Assembly: GCA_021201235.1 (NCBI GenBank)
Contig: JAJQFI010000016.1
Coordinates: 253,421-317,420 of the forward strand
From: Oscillospiraceae bacterium
Lineage (GTDB): Bacteria > Bacillota > Clostridia > Oscillospirales > Ruminococcaceae
Reading direction: 5' to 3'
DNA length: 64,000 bases
The number at the start of each line of letters is the position of its first letter. Position 1 is the first letter of the stretch. Positions 25,621 through 35,175 of the stretch are shown one piece after another. The translations under genes were made by a program, and so were the position numbers. The notes beneath the pieces were generated by a model, which saw nothing but the letters and a program-made list of their open reading frames with translations, searched no databases and was not told where the DNA came from.

Positions 25621-26931
25621 TCAATCATCCCTTTTGTCAAATTTTTCTCTTACGTTTATTTTCAAAGCGGTGGTAGTGTGTTCCCCGCATGAAACCCTTT
25701 CGGAAACACCGTGACCCGTTACGAAAACCGCACCCAGATCGTCCGAAATTATCGGAACGAGCTGGCGATTCCCTGCGGGAACATCGGCGAGAAGCTTTTT
25801 GACCGTGGATGTGAAGCCATTTCCTGATAGTTTTATTTTTTCGGATCCCCGATAGCTCCTGACGGTAAGACCGCCAGTAATCCTATCTTTATCCATCAGC
25901 CATTTTAAACTTCTTTTGTTATAAGTCGATATATCAAATTGTGAAATCTCCGTGAATTCTATTACTGCCGTCCCCCAACTGTAACAGCCGGTGTCGGACA
26001 GTCGAAGCGGCTCGGGAGCAGACTCCCGTTCACCCATGATTTCAAGCCTTCCGTTTTTACAGACGGCGTAAACGCCTTTTTTCAGATTTACCTTGCCGCC
26101 GGTTTTAACCAAGCTTTTAAGCTCATCGATTTTTTGCTTTAAGGGTTCAACGCCGTTCTTGCGCAGGATTTTGCCCAAAGCTGTTGCCAAGACAAAGTCG
26201 TCGCAATCCTTGGGAAAAGCATATTCCGAGCCCTCAAGAAGCTTTTCGGCTTCGCTGTCAATATAATTCTCCGCACTTTCGAAATTCTCAAGGCTCGATT
26301 TATAGGTCTTAAGAAGCGACGGATTGATTCTCTCGAGCTCGGGAATTACATTAAGCCTGATTATATTTCGTGAGCAGTCGTCTTCGAGATTAGTGCTGTC
26401 TGTAACGAAAGTCTCGCCTCTTGATTCCAAGAACTCAAGAATTTCCGCCCTTGAGGTGCCTATTAGCGGTCGAATTATATTGTCCCTGACGGGAGGAATT
26501 CCCGTAAGGCCACCTATGCCGCAACCTCTGACAAGATTGAAAAGCGTCGTCTCGAAGCAGTCGTCCAGGTTGTGGGCGGTAGCGATTTTACAATCTCCGG
26601 CATGCTTGTTAAGCGCTTCGTAGCGTAAAACTCTTGCGGCTTCTTCAACCGATTTGCCGGATTCTTCGCAGTAGCTTCTCACATCAACATGCTCAACATA
26701 GAGCGTGACACCGAGCCTTTCGCATAAATCTCTGCAAAAAGCTTCGTCTCTGTCACTCTCTTTGCCTCTTAGATGGTGGTTCACATGGACTGCGAAAACA
26801 GAATAGCCGAGCTCCCTGAGAGCAAGAAGAAGCGAAACGCTGTCGGCTCCTCCGGAAAGAGCGACCAAGACCCGCTCGCCGTCAGAAAGCATATTGTATT
26901 TTCTTATTGTATCCGAAACGAGATCAAGCAT
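25621..26931 (-). CDS. tilS: tRNA(Ile)-lysidine synthase
   Basis: Attaches lysine to cytidine 34 of tRNA-Ile(CAU), making it read AUA. The PP-loop SGGADS is at about residues 26-31, followed by HVNHHLRG, the N-terminal ATPase domain, the linker with NIIRLNVIPEL, and the C-terminal substrate-binding domains. The true start is ATG 26931, which overlaps the dnaB stop by 8 nt; the longer frame would run into dnaB. 436 residues is normal. Confidence 0.95.
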   Translation of the reverse strand: MLDLVSDTIRKYNMLSDGERVLVALSGGADSVSLLLALRELGYSVFAVHVNHHLRGKESDRDEAFCRDLCERLGVTLYVEHVDVRSYCEESGKSVEEAARVLRYEALNKHAGDCKIATAHNLDDCFETTLFNLVRGCGIGGLTGIPPVRDNIIRPLIGTSRAEILEFLESRGETFVTDSTNLEDDCSRNIIRLNVIPELERINPSLLKTYKSSLENFESAENYIDSEAEKLLEGSEYAFPKDCDDFVLATALGKILRKNGVEPLKQKIDELKSLVKTGGKVNLKKGVYAVCKNGRLEIMGERESAPEPLRLSDTGCYSWGTAVIEFTEISQFDISTYNKRSLKWLMDKDRITGGLTVRSYRGSEKIKLSGNGFTSTVKKLLADVPAGNRQLVPIISDDLGAVFVTGHGVSERVSCGEHTTTALKINVREKFDKRDD

Positions 26932-28285
26932 CGCCGTTTTCCCGTGTGGTGCTTCTGAATAATGTGTATTCGCCGATGAAGGCAAGGGGAACCGTGCCGG
27001 TGCCGCCGTGACGGTTCTTGCCGATTATGCACTCGGTTGCCGCCTGATTTTCCTCTTCCTTGTTATAAACGCCCTCGCGGTAGATGAAGAGAATGATGTC
27101 TGCATCCTGCTCGATTGAGCCGGACTCACGAAGATCGGAGGGAAGCGGACGGTGGTCCTGTCTTGCTTCTACGGAACGATTAAGCTGTGACAGAAGCATG
27201 ACCGGAACGTCGAGCTCCTTTGCCATGAGCTTTATTTGCCTCGTGATTTCCGAGACCTCATTTACACGGCTGGCGTGGTTGCCGGTCGATTCCATCAGCT
27301 GGAGATAGTCGATGATGACAAGCCCGAGATTCTTGACCCGGCGTAGCTTCGCCTTAATCTGTGGGACGGTCACGCCGGCGGTGTCGTCGATATAGATATT
27401 CATCTTCGAGAGGGATTCCGCCGCCTGCGCAAGCTTAATCCAGTCCTCGGGGGTGAGCTTTCCGGATGTTAAGTTGGTATTCGGAACGAGAGCTTCGGAG
27501 CTCAACATTCTTATACCGAGCTGTTCCTTGCTCATTTCAAGAGAAAACGCACAGATTGCCTTGTCGGGGTTTCTTTTGGCAACGTTCGCGGCAATGTTGA
27601 AGGCAAATGCGGATTTACCCATACCCGGGCGAGCCGCAACTATTATCAGATCAGACTTGTTAAGACCGGATATGTAGCTGTCAAGAAGCGAAAAACCACT
27701 GCTCAAGCCCTTGTATAAATCCTTATCGTCGCCGGAAAGCTTCTGGATATGGTCATAAGCGGAGACGACGATATCGCTGAGTCTGGTCAGTCCTTCGACT
27801 TCCCTTCCCTGACGGATTTCATAGATTTTCTGCTCCGCCATGTCAAGAAGAGTTTTTGAATCCTCAGAGCCGTCCATTGCTGTATCGAGAATCTCACGCG
27901 ATGCGTTGATAAGAGAACGTGTAAGATATTTATCCTCGACAATCTTGCAGTATGACTCGATATTCGAGGTTGAGGGAACGCTGTCCATGATGCCCTTGAG
28001 ATAGACCTTCGCCATTTCGGGGGTCTCAAAGACCTTCTCGTTGACGGCTTCGTTCATGACGGTGATGATGTCCGAGCGCTGACCGTTTGAGAACATCCGA
28101 AGTATTATCGAATAGAGCTCCCTGTGCTGGTCACGATAGAAGCTTTCGGGCTTCAGGTGAGCTATAGCAATCGGCAGAGCGTCGGGATTAAGAAGAAGTG
28201 CGCCCAGAACCGTCTGCTCGGCTTCAAGGTTATACGGAAGCTCTCTTCCGCCCAGGTCGGCGGCTGTCAGGTTATTTACAGGCAT
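26924..28285 (-). CDS. dnaB: Replicative DNA helicase
   Basis: Hexameric helicase of the replication fork. The 453 residues include the N-terminal helical collar (about 15-115, LPYNLEAEQTVLGALLL), a linker helix, and the RecA-like domain with Walker A ARPGMGKSAF, Walker B LVIIDYLQLM, and the LSQLNR and DLRESGSIEQDADI motifs. AAAGGAGGG precedes the ATG. It follows rplI, an order common in Firmicutes. Confidence 0.97.
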   Translation of the reverse strand: MPVNNLTAADLGGRELPYNLEAEQTVLGALLLNPDALPIAIAHLKPESFYRDQHRELYSIILRMFSNGQRSDIITVMNEAVNEKVFETPEMAKVYLKGIMDSVPSTSNIESYCKIVEDKYLTRSLINASREILDTAMDGSEDSKTLLDMAEQKIYEIRQGREVEGLTRLSDIVVSAYDHIQKLSGDDKDLYKGLSSGFSLLDSYISGLNKSDLIIVAARPGMGKSAFAFNIAANVAKRNPDKAICAFSLEMSKEQLGIRMLSSEALVPNTNLTSGKLTPEDWIKLAQAAESLSKMNIYIDDTAGVTVPQIKAKLRRVKNLGLVIIDYLQLMESTGNHASRVNEVSEITRQIKLMAKELDVPVMLLSQLNRSVEARQDHRPLPSDLRESGSIEQDADIILFIYREGVYNKEEENQAATECIIGKNRHGGTGTVPLAFIGEYTLFRSTTRENGDA

Positions 28286-28344
28286 GCTGTTCCCTCCTTT
28301 GCTGATTATTTTTGTTCCGGCTTAGTTTCAGTCCACGAGGACTT

Positions 28345-28794
28345 TTAGTCCTCTGGTACCACGCTGACGGTGAGCTTTGCGTTTACTCCCTGAGTCATCT
28401 TGATTTCGACGTCATAGTCGCCATAAGCCTTGATGTCGCCATTAAGGGAAATCTTCTTTTTGTCAATCGTTGCGCCGAACTGCTCTTTTATCTTGTCGCT
28501 GATGATGCTTGTGGTAACCGAGCCGAAGAGCTTGCCGTTCTGACCGGCTTTGGATTTGATGACAATCTTTCCACCGTTGATGGCTTTTGCCGCCGCTTCC
28601 GCTTCGGCTTTAGCGGTGTCGAGCTTATACTGGGCTGATGCCTTCTTGCCCTCGAGGTCGTTTATGTTCTTTGCTGTAGCCTCGATTGCGAGACCCTTGA
28701 CGATAAGATAGTTCCTTGCGTAGCCGTCTGCCACTTCAAGAACCGTTCCGGCTTTACCGGAGCCCTTTACGTCTTTTAAAAGAATTACTTTCAT
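28345..28794 (-). CDS. rplI: 50S ribosomal protein L9
   Basis: A 149-residue rRNA-binding protein of the large subunit. The N-domain [20 protein letters not shown] and the signature [13 protein letters not shown] are followed by a connecting helix and the C-terminal domain. ATG 28794 is chosen by GAGGAAGG upstream. It lies between gdpP and dnaB, the usual arrangement. Confidence 0.97.
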   Translation of the reverse strand: MKVILLKDVKGSGKAGTVLEVADGYARNYLIVKGLAIEATAKNINDLEGKKASAQYKLDTAKAEAEAAAKAINGGKIVIKSKAGQNGKLFGSVTTSIISDKIKEQFGATIDKKKISLNGDIKAYGDYDVEIKMTQGVNAKLTVSVVPED

Positions 28795-28827
28795 AGCGGT
28801 TTTCCTTCCTCGCAATTATATTGCGAA

Positions 28828-30777
28828 TTATGCTATTATAAAGTCCTCTATTGCGGACTTGATTTTGTCTACCGTTTCTTCAATGGAGAGGTCAAGCTGT
28901 GCGCCCGCCATCGTCTGGTGACCGCCGCCGCCCACGGATTCCATGATGAGCTGAACGTTGAAGGAACCGAGGGATCTCGCCGAAACACGGCATTGACCAT
29001 CGAGCCGATAAACGACAAACGATGCCTTTACGCCATTGATTTCGAGGAGTTCATCAGCCGCCTGAGCCGCCGCAAGGATAAGCTCCGGCTTTTCCGAGTC
29101 GGTTGTGGCGATAGCACAGCCGTGGAAGAGCTCAGCCGCCTGGATAAGCTTGCTTCTTTCGCGATAGGTCTCGAGGCTGTCGCTGAAGAAGCCCTTGACG
29201 GTGACTGTGTCGGCTCCAAGCTTTTTAAGATATGCCGCCGCTTCGAATGTGCGGGTGCCGGCACGCATTACAAAGTTCTTGGTGTCAAGGTTAATGCCCG
29301 AGAGAAGCGCCTCGGCATCGGCGACGGAAATTCTGCAATCGACTCCGAAATACTGGACGAGCTCGGTCGCCATTTCGCATGCGCTCGAAGCAAACGGCTC
29401 ATGGAAGAAGATGACCGAGTTGTCGATGAAGTTGACCATCTTTCTGTGGTGGTCGATGACGACAACCGTCTTCGCCTTTTCGTAGAGCTCCTTCGAGTCA
29501 AGGAAATTCGGGTTATGGGTGTCGCAGATTATGAGAAGCGAATCGTCGGCGATTTCACCGACCGCCTGCTCGCAGGACTTGAAATAGTCGCCCTCTCCGC
29601 TTGCGGATATGTAATCTATAAGCTTCTTTGCAAGGTTCTTTTCCGGGTCGACAACGACATAAGCCTGCTTGCCGACGCTTCGGAGCGCCCCGCAAAGACC
29701 TATGCAGGAACCGACGGCGTCGAAGTCGGCAAGGTTATGACCCATGAGGTAAACCGTGCCACAGCTTTCGGCAAGCTCTCTTAACGCCGTCGCGATAATT
29801 CTCGAGCGGACTCTGTTCGACTTCTCGACCGCCTTTGAAATGCCGCCGAAGAACTCGAAGCCGCTTTCCGTCTTGACAGCCGCCTGGTCGCCGCCTCTTC
29901 CCAAGCACATATCAAGTGCCTGCTTGGCGTAGACCTCGCTCTCGGCGAGAGTCTTGGCTCCCCTGCCGACGCCGATTGAAAGCGTGACGCAGGGACGACC
30001 GCCGAGCTGAATCGAGCGGATTTCGTCAAGGATATCAAACTTGCCCTCGATGATTTTCTTTAGATGTCTTTCTTCTATTACCGCAAAGAAGCGGTCGTTG
30101 GAGATTTTGTGGAGCACGCCGTTTGTGTGCTCGATGAACTGCTCAAAAATCTGCTCTATCTGAGCCTGAACGCTTGCCTTGTCGCTTTCCTTCGAGTTCT
30201 GGAAGGCGTCGTCATAGTTGTCGACGGTCATTATGAGCACCGTCTTTTTCTGGGCGTTGTATTCCTCTTCAAGAAGAACTCTGTCGGTGACATCCGAAAG
30301 CCTTATTATCGACAAAGGACCGGTGTCCGACTTCTTAGCATAGACGTTATAATATCTTTCGAAAATTCTTACGCAGGCACCGGTGTCGGAATAGATTTTC
30401 GCAACGTTATTGCCGACAAGATTCGTAAGCGGCATTCCATATGCCTTGTCGTCCTCGAAGAATTTCTCCTCGAAGCGCTTATTGTACCAGACAATCTTGT
30501 CATCGCTGTCGGTTATGATAATCGGCTCGGGGAAATCATAGAAAGCCTCGCGGTTTATAGCCTCGACGGACTTATCCATTTTGGTGACATACTTTGCGAT
30601 ATCCTTGTTCATGATTATAATCACTATGAACATAACAAGTGCACAAAGGAGCACCATTCCGGCGGCAACGCACATTGCGGTTCTTCCGTCGGCAAACAGC
30701 ACGACGCAGAGCGCCAGTGACGTTATTCCGAGGAGAAGCAGTGTGACTGTCAGCACCCACGAAAAGCGTTTTTTCAT
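28828..30777 (-). CDS. gdpP: Cyclic-di-AMP phosphodiesterase, GdpP type
   Basis: Membrane-bound enzyme that lowers cyclic di-AMP, a regulator of potassium and wall homeostasis. Order: two membrane helices (about 7-27 and 33-56), a PAS-like sensor (about 75-165), a degenerate GGDEF domain (about 175-295), then a DHH domain with MGHNLADFDAVGS, CDTHNPN and IDHHR, and a DHHA1 domain ending with GGGGHQTMAGAQ. The GGDEF motif itself is missing, as in other GdpP proteins. The length of 649 residues is usual. GAGGTGG lies 8 nt before ATG 30777. It heads the run gdpP-rplI-dnaB-tilS-hpt-ftsH. Confidence 0.93.
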   Translation of the reverse strand: MKKRFSWVLTVTLLLLGITSLALCVVLFADGRTAMCVAAGMVLLCALVMFIVIIIMNKDIAKYVTKMDKSVEAINREAFYDFPEPIIITDSDDKIVWYNKRFEEKFFEDDKAYGMPLTNLVGNNVAKIYSDTGACVRIFERYYNVYAKKSDTGPLSIIRLSDVTDRVLLEEEYNAQKKTVLIMTVDNYDDAFQNSKESDKASVQAQIEQIFEQFIEHTNGVLHKISNDRFFAVIEERHLKKIIEGKFDILDEIRSIQLGGRPCVTLSIGVGRGAKTLAESEVYAKQALDMCLGRGGDQAAVKTESGFEFFGGISKAVEKSNRVRSRIIATALRELAESCGTVYLMGHNLADFDAVGSCIGLCGALRSVGKQAYVVVDPEKNLAKKLIDYISASGEGDYFKSCEQAVGEIADDSLLIICDTHNPNFLDSKELYEKAKTVVVIDHHRKMVNFIDNSVIFFHEPFASSACEMATELVQYFGVDCRISVADAEALLSGINLDTKNFVMRAGTRTFEAAAYLKKLGADTVTVKGFFSDSLETYRERSKLIQAAELFHGCAIATTDSEKPELILAAAQAADELLEINGVKASFVVYRLDGQCRVSARSLGSFNVQLIMESVGGGGHQTMAGAQLDLSIEETVDKIKSAIEDFIIA

Positions 30778-30823
30778 AATATCCCACCTCACTCAGGATG
30801 ATTTTGAACTGAAAAGCAATATT

Positions 30824-32797
30824 TTAAATGTCCAGAACGGTTACTATGATTGTAGGTCTGCGCTTGGTCTTGGAGAAGACGAAGTCGCTGATTTCGTCGC
30901 GAACCTTGTTCTTGACGGCTGTATAATCGTGCCTGGTCGAAAGCTCCTGTTGGAGCACCTGATGAGCTTTCTTCTTCACTTCCGCAAAGAGCTCCTCGTT
31001 GGTTTTTTCGTATACAAAGCCCTTCGAGACAATCTCGGGTCCTGAGAGAAGTTTGCGGTCAATCTTGTCGATAGTGGCGCTTACGGAGATAACTCCGTCC
31101 TCGGCAAGGCGCTTTCTGTCCTTGAGAACAGCCGCACCGACGTCGCCGACGCCCAAGCCGTCGACCATGACCTTGCCGGCGGGAACACTGCCATTGACCT
31201 TCATACCGTTCTTTGAAAGCTCGATTACGTTACCAACATCGGCGATGAGAATATTCTTATCGGGGATGCCGATTTCGCGTGCGGTCTCGGCGTGACGTGT
31301 AAGATGCTTATATTCGCCGTGAACGGGGATGAAATACTTCGGTCTGACAAGGCTTATGATGAGCTTCTGCTCCTCCTGACATGCGTGTCCGGAAACGTGA
31401 ACCTCATACATCTCTTCGTATACGACCTCTGCGCCGAGCTTCAGGAGCTGATTTACAACCCTGCCGACAAACTTTTCGTTGCCGGGAATAGGTCTGGCTG
31501 AGATTATGATAAAGTCGTTTGAAGTGATGCTCACCTGACGATGGTCGTTGGTTGCCATTCTCGTTAAAGCGCTCATCGGTTCGCCCTGACTGCCCGTCGT
31601 GATTAAAACGATTTCACCGTCTGAGTAGTTGTGCATATCGGCGATGTCTATCATGACGCCCGCAGGTGCCTTGAGATAGCCGAGCTCGGTTGCGAGACCG
31701 ATAACATTTATCATACTTCTGCCGAAGACGGCAACCTTGCGGTTGTGCTTTGCGGCGCAGTTGATAATCTGCTGGACACGGTGGATGTTCGACGAGAAGG
31801 TCGCTATGATGATTCTCTTGTCGCCGGCTTTGTTGAAGAGCTTTTCGAAGCTCTCGCCGACGGTTCTCTCACTCGGAGTGAAGCCGCGACGCTCGGAGTT
31901 GGTCGAGTCGCTCATGAGAGCCAACACGCCCTCGTCGCCGAGCCGCGCGAACCTCGGGAGGTCTATGATTCCGCCCTCGATGGGGGTGTAGTCGACCTTG
32001 AAGTCGCCCATATGGACAACTGTCCCTGCGGGAGTGTGAAGAGCTATTGCAACGGCATCGGGAATAGAGTGGTTGACCTTTATGAATTCGGCAGTAAATA
32101 CGCCGAGCTGAACCTTGTCAGACGGAGTGACAACGTGGAGCATGGATTTCCCGAGATTATGCTCCTTTAGCTTGTTCTCGATAAGCCCGATTGTGAGCCT
32201 TGTGGCATAGACCGGCACGTTTAACTTCTTGAGCAGATACGGGATTCCGCCGATGTGGTCCTCGTGGCCGTGGGTTACCAATACGCCTCTTACTCTGTCG
32301 GCATTCTTTTCGACATAGGTGAAATCCGGGATGACCATGTCGACGCCGGGCATCTCGCTGTCGGGGAAGGTCATTCCGCAGTCGATGATTACGATATCGT
32401 TTCCGTATTCGACGAGGGTCATATTCTCGCCGATTTCGCCGAGACCGCCGAGAGGAATTATCTTGAGCGGTGTTTTGGAATTCGTAGCTACGGCGTTGCT
32501 TACTATCGGGACAGGCTTCGGAGCCTGCTGTGCTGTTGGTTGTGTCTGTGCTGGTTTTGTTTCGCGTGATTCGGTTTTCTGTGATTTTGATTTCTTGCTT
32601 GATTGTGATTTCTGGCTTTTTCTTGAGGTCTGAACACCTCTTGACTTCTGGTACTGTGCCGCCTTCTTCGGGGGCTTCGGTGCGGATATTGCCGCGGCTA
32701 TTGCGGCATCGAGCGCACTGTCCCTCGTCACGTTTGCTTCTGACTTGGAGCGGCTTTTTCTTGGTGACTTGATCTTCTTTTCTTCAGTTGTTGACAT
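30824..32797 (-). CDS. rnj: Ribonuclease J with a long basic N-terminal extension
   Basis: Metallo-beta-lactamase/beta-CASP ribonuclease with 5'-3' exonuclease and endonuclease activity in mRNA and rRNA processing. The conserved enzyme starts near residue 110 (LKIIPLGGLGEIGENMTLVEY) and carries the metal motif THGHEDHIGG, the downstream His/Asp motifs and the beta-CASP region (MSDSTNSERRGFTPSE). Residues 1-108 are low complexity, rich in Lys, Ser, Gln and Ala, and probably disordered. At 657 residues the protein is about 100 longer than usual. GAAAGGAA precedes the ATG. It has its own promoter about 110 nt upstream. Confidence 0.93.
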   Translation of the reverse strand: MSTTEEKKIKSPRKSRSKSEANVTRDSALDAAIAAAISAPKPPKKAAQYQKSRGVQTSRKSQKSQSSKKSKSQKTESRETKPAQTQPTAQQAPKPVPIVSNAVATNSKTPLKIIPLGGLGEIGENMTLVEYGNDIVIIDCGMTFPDSEMPGVDMVIPDFTYVEKNADRVRGVLVTHGHEDHIGGIPYLLKKLNVPVYATRLTIGLIENKLKEHNLGKSMLHVVTPSDKVQLGVFTAEFIKVNHSIPDAVAIALHTPAGTVVHMGDFKVDYTPIEGGIIDLPRFARLGDEGVLALMSDSTNSERRGFTPSERTVGESFEKLFNKAGDKRIIIATFSSNIHRVQQIINCAAKHNRKVAVFGRSMINVIGLATELGYLKAPAGVMIDIADMHNYSDGEIVLITTGSQGEPMSALTRMATNDHRQVSITSNDFIIISARPIPGNEKFVGRVVNQLLKLGAEVVYEEMYEVHVSGHACQEEQKLIISLVRPKYFIPVHGEYKHLTRHAETAREIGIPDKNILIADVGNVIELSKNGMKVNGSVPAGKVMVDGLGVGDVGAAVLKDRKRLAEDGVISVSATIDKIDRKLLSGPEIVSKGFVYEKTNEELFAEVKKKAHQVLQQELSTRHDYTAVKNKVRDEISDFVFSKTKRRPTIIVTVLDI

Positions 32798-32918
32798 GAA
32801 TTTCCTTTCTCAAAAAATTTTTATTTTAAGGTTATATTTAATATGTAACACGGGTTTCGGCTCAGCATCGCCTCGCCCGCGCATAAGATTCCATGATGAA
32901 AATACAAATATATCTGAT

Positions 32919-32947
32919 ATAATACTACAAATCTTCGTAAATGTCAA
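32919..32947 (-). promoter_or_regulatory. Promoter of rnj
   Basis: On the minus strand: -35 TTGACA (32942-32947), 17-bp spacer, -10 TATTAT (32919-32924). The -35 overlaps the stop codon of the upstream nucleotidyltransferase gene, and the leader is about 110 nt. Confidence 0.8.
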
Positions 32948-35091
32948 GATTGATGTGCCCGAAGTCGTGATATTATATCATCACAAATTGCGGTCGCCGC
33001 CTCCTGTGACACCGATTCGACATACATCCGGAGCTCTTTGCCGCTTTTCAGGGGTCGGACATACGCCCTTGCGCCGGAGGATTCGACGATGATGTCAGAG
33101 CCTCGGCGGTTTGTGGCAAATTCACGGTGCAACAGCTTTGGCAGTCCTTTGCCCATCCGTGCGGTCTTGCGGTAGTAACAGATATCCGGGAGCTCGGAGA
33201 GTGCAACAGATGCAGATATTTCCCTTTTAGTGAGATATCCAACCGCCTCAGCTATCAGAAACAGTGGGTCAAGAGAGAACATCGAAAGCTCGCCGTCGTC
33301 GGGCGGAGAAAGACGAAATACCTCGCAATCCGATTCTTTTGCATATTCGTCGCAGACAAGCGGCGCACGCTCGGGCAGGACGACTTTTTCACCATCGTAA
33401 TAATGCGAACGGCAGGACAAAAGAAGCAACTGCTCATAGGTCAGCTTTGCGCTCGGAAACTCACAAACGGTATCTTCTATGCTCTTGCCCGTCGTAAATT
33501 TCAGCCTCTCGCCTTCCGACCAATCGAGATTCTGCACGGCTTCCGAGAAAATCTCTTTTTCCCGAGGGTCTTTTGAAGAAATCTGAACGCTTCCGGCAAA
33601 ATGCTTTGGAAGAGTTTCTCGCAATACATTTAAATATAGCTTCCTCTCGGCATCGGCGTTGACTATCGGGGCGGTTACGGTATCGCCAAGCTCGCCGCGA
33701 TTGTACTTTTCGCAGAGCTTACGCTCCTCGGAACGGGCAAGCTCGCAGTTGCCGCTTCGGAAAATCCGGACGTTGCCGCCCGAAATATAGGCGCAATATC
33801 GGGTTTTCAGCCTTCTTGCCGCGAAAACAGTCTCGCCGAAAGCGGCATTATTAAGATAGTATACCGCCGTGCCGCAGGAGCGGAGCCCGAGAGACAGTGC
33901 CTCGAACATGCTTACGCTATCGCATGAGTAGCCGACCGTGATGCTCTCTTGATTGAATGCTCTGGCGATAGCTTTGCCCAGGAACAGGAGGTTTTCGGTT
34001 GTGAGCTCTATTCCGTCGGCACGACCGCCCTCGCCCATCTCAAGGAGCTTATAGCCGGATGGCGTCACATCTCGTCTTGCCCTGATTCCGGCGGGGATTT
34101 TCGAGTTTGGGGCTATTTTCACGCCCGGGTCTATCGTCACAGCCGAGCCGATCACGCTTCCGCTTCCGACCGCCGAGAGCTCGCCGAAGCGCACTCCCCT
34201 GCCGACAGTCACGTCCTCGCAGATGACGCATTTATTAAGCTCACAGCCATCGCCCATCGAGGAGCCGTTCATCACGAGTGAGGACTGAATGCGGCAGTTG
34301 CGACCTACGGTTGCGCCCTGCTCAATGACACTGCCACCGGTTACAGTCGTCCCATTGCCGACCGATGCACCCTCGAAAATCAGATAATCTTTGTCTTCCT
34401 CATCAAGGAGCACCGTCTGGCATGTGAGAAGTGAGGAGATATCGCCGATGTCGAACCAGATTCCCGTTTCGGGAATGGTGAAAATCCTGCCGCCCGATGC
34501 CAAGACCTCCGGAAAAACGTCCGAGGCAAAATCGACCTTCTCGTTTTCGGGGATTCGGGAGATTATATCTTTTGAAATAATATATGCTCCCGTATTGGCG
34601 AGGTCTGTAAGGCAGGAGTCGTAGGCGGGCTTCTCGGAGAAGCCGATAACCCTGCCGGTTTCATCGGCTGTCACAAGACCATATTCTCTTGGGTCACTCA
34701 CCTCGTGGGAGACGATGGTCACGTCGGCGTCGTTTCGCTCGTGGAAGTCGACGATTTTCTGGAGGTTGAACTCACAGACACCGTCGCCGCTCAGGACCAT
34801 CATGTCGTCGCCGTTCCACGCCTTTTGGACACAGCCGGCGGTGCCGAGCGGCACGTCTTCACGGACGTAATTCAGCTTGATGCCGTTCGAAAAGCTGCCG
34901 AGGGTCTCCTCAAGCTTATCGGCAAGATAGAAGTCGGCGATTGTTGCCTCCTTGAAGCCGCTTCGGAAAAGAAGTGCCGTCAAACGCTCGATTGCCGGGA
35001 TTCCGAGAACACGCACGAGGGGCTTAGGAGTATCGAAAGTAAGCGGTCGGAGACGCATCCCCTCTCCTCCCGCAAGTATAATTATCTGCAT
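32944..35091 (-). CDS. Sugar nucleotidyltransferase fused to a degenerate phosphomannomutase
   Basis: A 715-residue fusion. Residues 1-230 form a nucleotidyltransferase (IILAGGEGMRLRPLTFDTPKPL, DGVCEF, GFSEKP), most like mannose-1-phosphate guanylyltransferases. Residues 235-345 form a left-handed beta-helix of hexapeptide repeats (GNGTTVTGGSVIEQGATVG). From about 365 the rest follows the phosphoglucomutase/phosphomannomutase fold, but the catalytic TASHNP-type phosphoserine loop is replaced by YISGGNVRIFRSG, and the C-terminal RPSGTEP phosphate loop by RPLKSGKELRMY. The transferase can probably make a nucleotide sugar, while the mutase part is probably inactive. It is a single gene between rnj and hflX with its own weak promoter. 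The substrate is unknown. Confidence 0.85.
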   Translation of the reverse strand: MQIIILAGGEGMRLRPLTFDTPKPLVRVLGIPAIERLTALLFRSGFKEATIADFYLADKLEETLGSFSNGIKLNYVREDVPLGTAGCVQKAWNGDDMMVLSGDGVCEFNLQKIVDFHERNDADVTIVSHEVSDPREYGLVTADETGRVIGFSEKPAYDSCLTDLANTGAYIISKDIISRIPENEKVDFASDVFPEVLASGGRIFTIPETGIWFDIGDISSLLTCQTVLLDEEDKDYLIFEGASVGNGTTVTGGSVIEQGATVGRNCRIQSSLVMNGSSMGDGCELNKCVICEDVTVGRGVRFGELSAVGSGSVIGSAVTIDPGVKIAPNSKIPAGIRARRDVTPSGYKLLEMGEGGRADGIELTTENLLFLGKAIARAFNQESITVGYSCDSVSMFEALSLGLRSCGTAVYYLNNAAFGETVFAARRLKTRYCAYISGGNVRIFRSGNCELARSEERKLCEKYNRGELGDTVTAPIVNADAERKLYLNVLRETLPKHFAGSVQISSKDPREKEIFSEAVQNLDWSEGERLKFTTGKSIEDTVCEFPSAKLTYEQLLLLSCRSHYYDGEKVVLPERAPLVCDEYAKESDCEVFRLSPPDDGELSMFSLDPLFLIAEAVGYLTKREISASVALSELPDICYYRKTARMGKGLPKLLHREFATNRRGSDIIVESSGARAYVRPLKSGKELRMYVESVSQEAATAICDDIISRLRAHQS

Positions 35092-35119
35092 AACATAGTT
35101 CCTTTCAGGTTTTGGTAAT

Positions 35120-35149
35120 ATGTTAAGCAGGAAATTCCGAAATATTCAA
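35120..35149 (-). promoter_or_regulatory. Possible promoter of the nucleotidyltransferase fusion
   Basis: On the minus strand: -35 TTGAAT (35144-35149), 18-bp spacer, -10 TAACAT (35120-35125). It lies just after the hflX terminator hairpin. Weak match. Confidence 0.4.
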
Positions 35150-35150
35150 A

Positions 35151-35175
35151 AGTGGACAGCTATTAACTGTCCACT
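35151..35175 (-). terminator. Terminator overlapping the end of hflX
   Basis: Perfect 9-bp stem AGTGGACAG/CTGTCCACT. On the minus strand the first arm includes the last codons of hflX, the stop lies in the loop, and TTT follows the second arm. Confidence 0.65.

Noticed and set aside
28828-30777. Active diguanylate cyclase domain in GdpP
   Set aside because: The GGDEF signature is absent; degenerate GGDEF domains are normal for GdpP.
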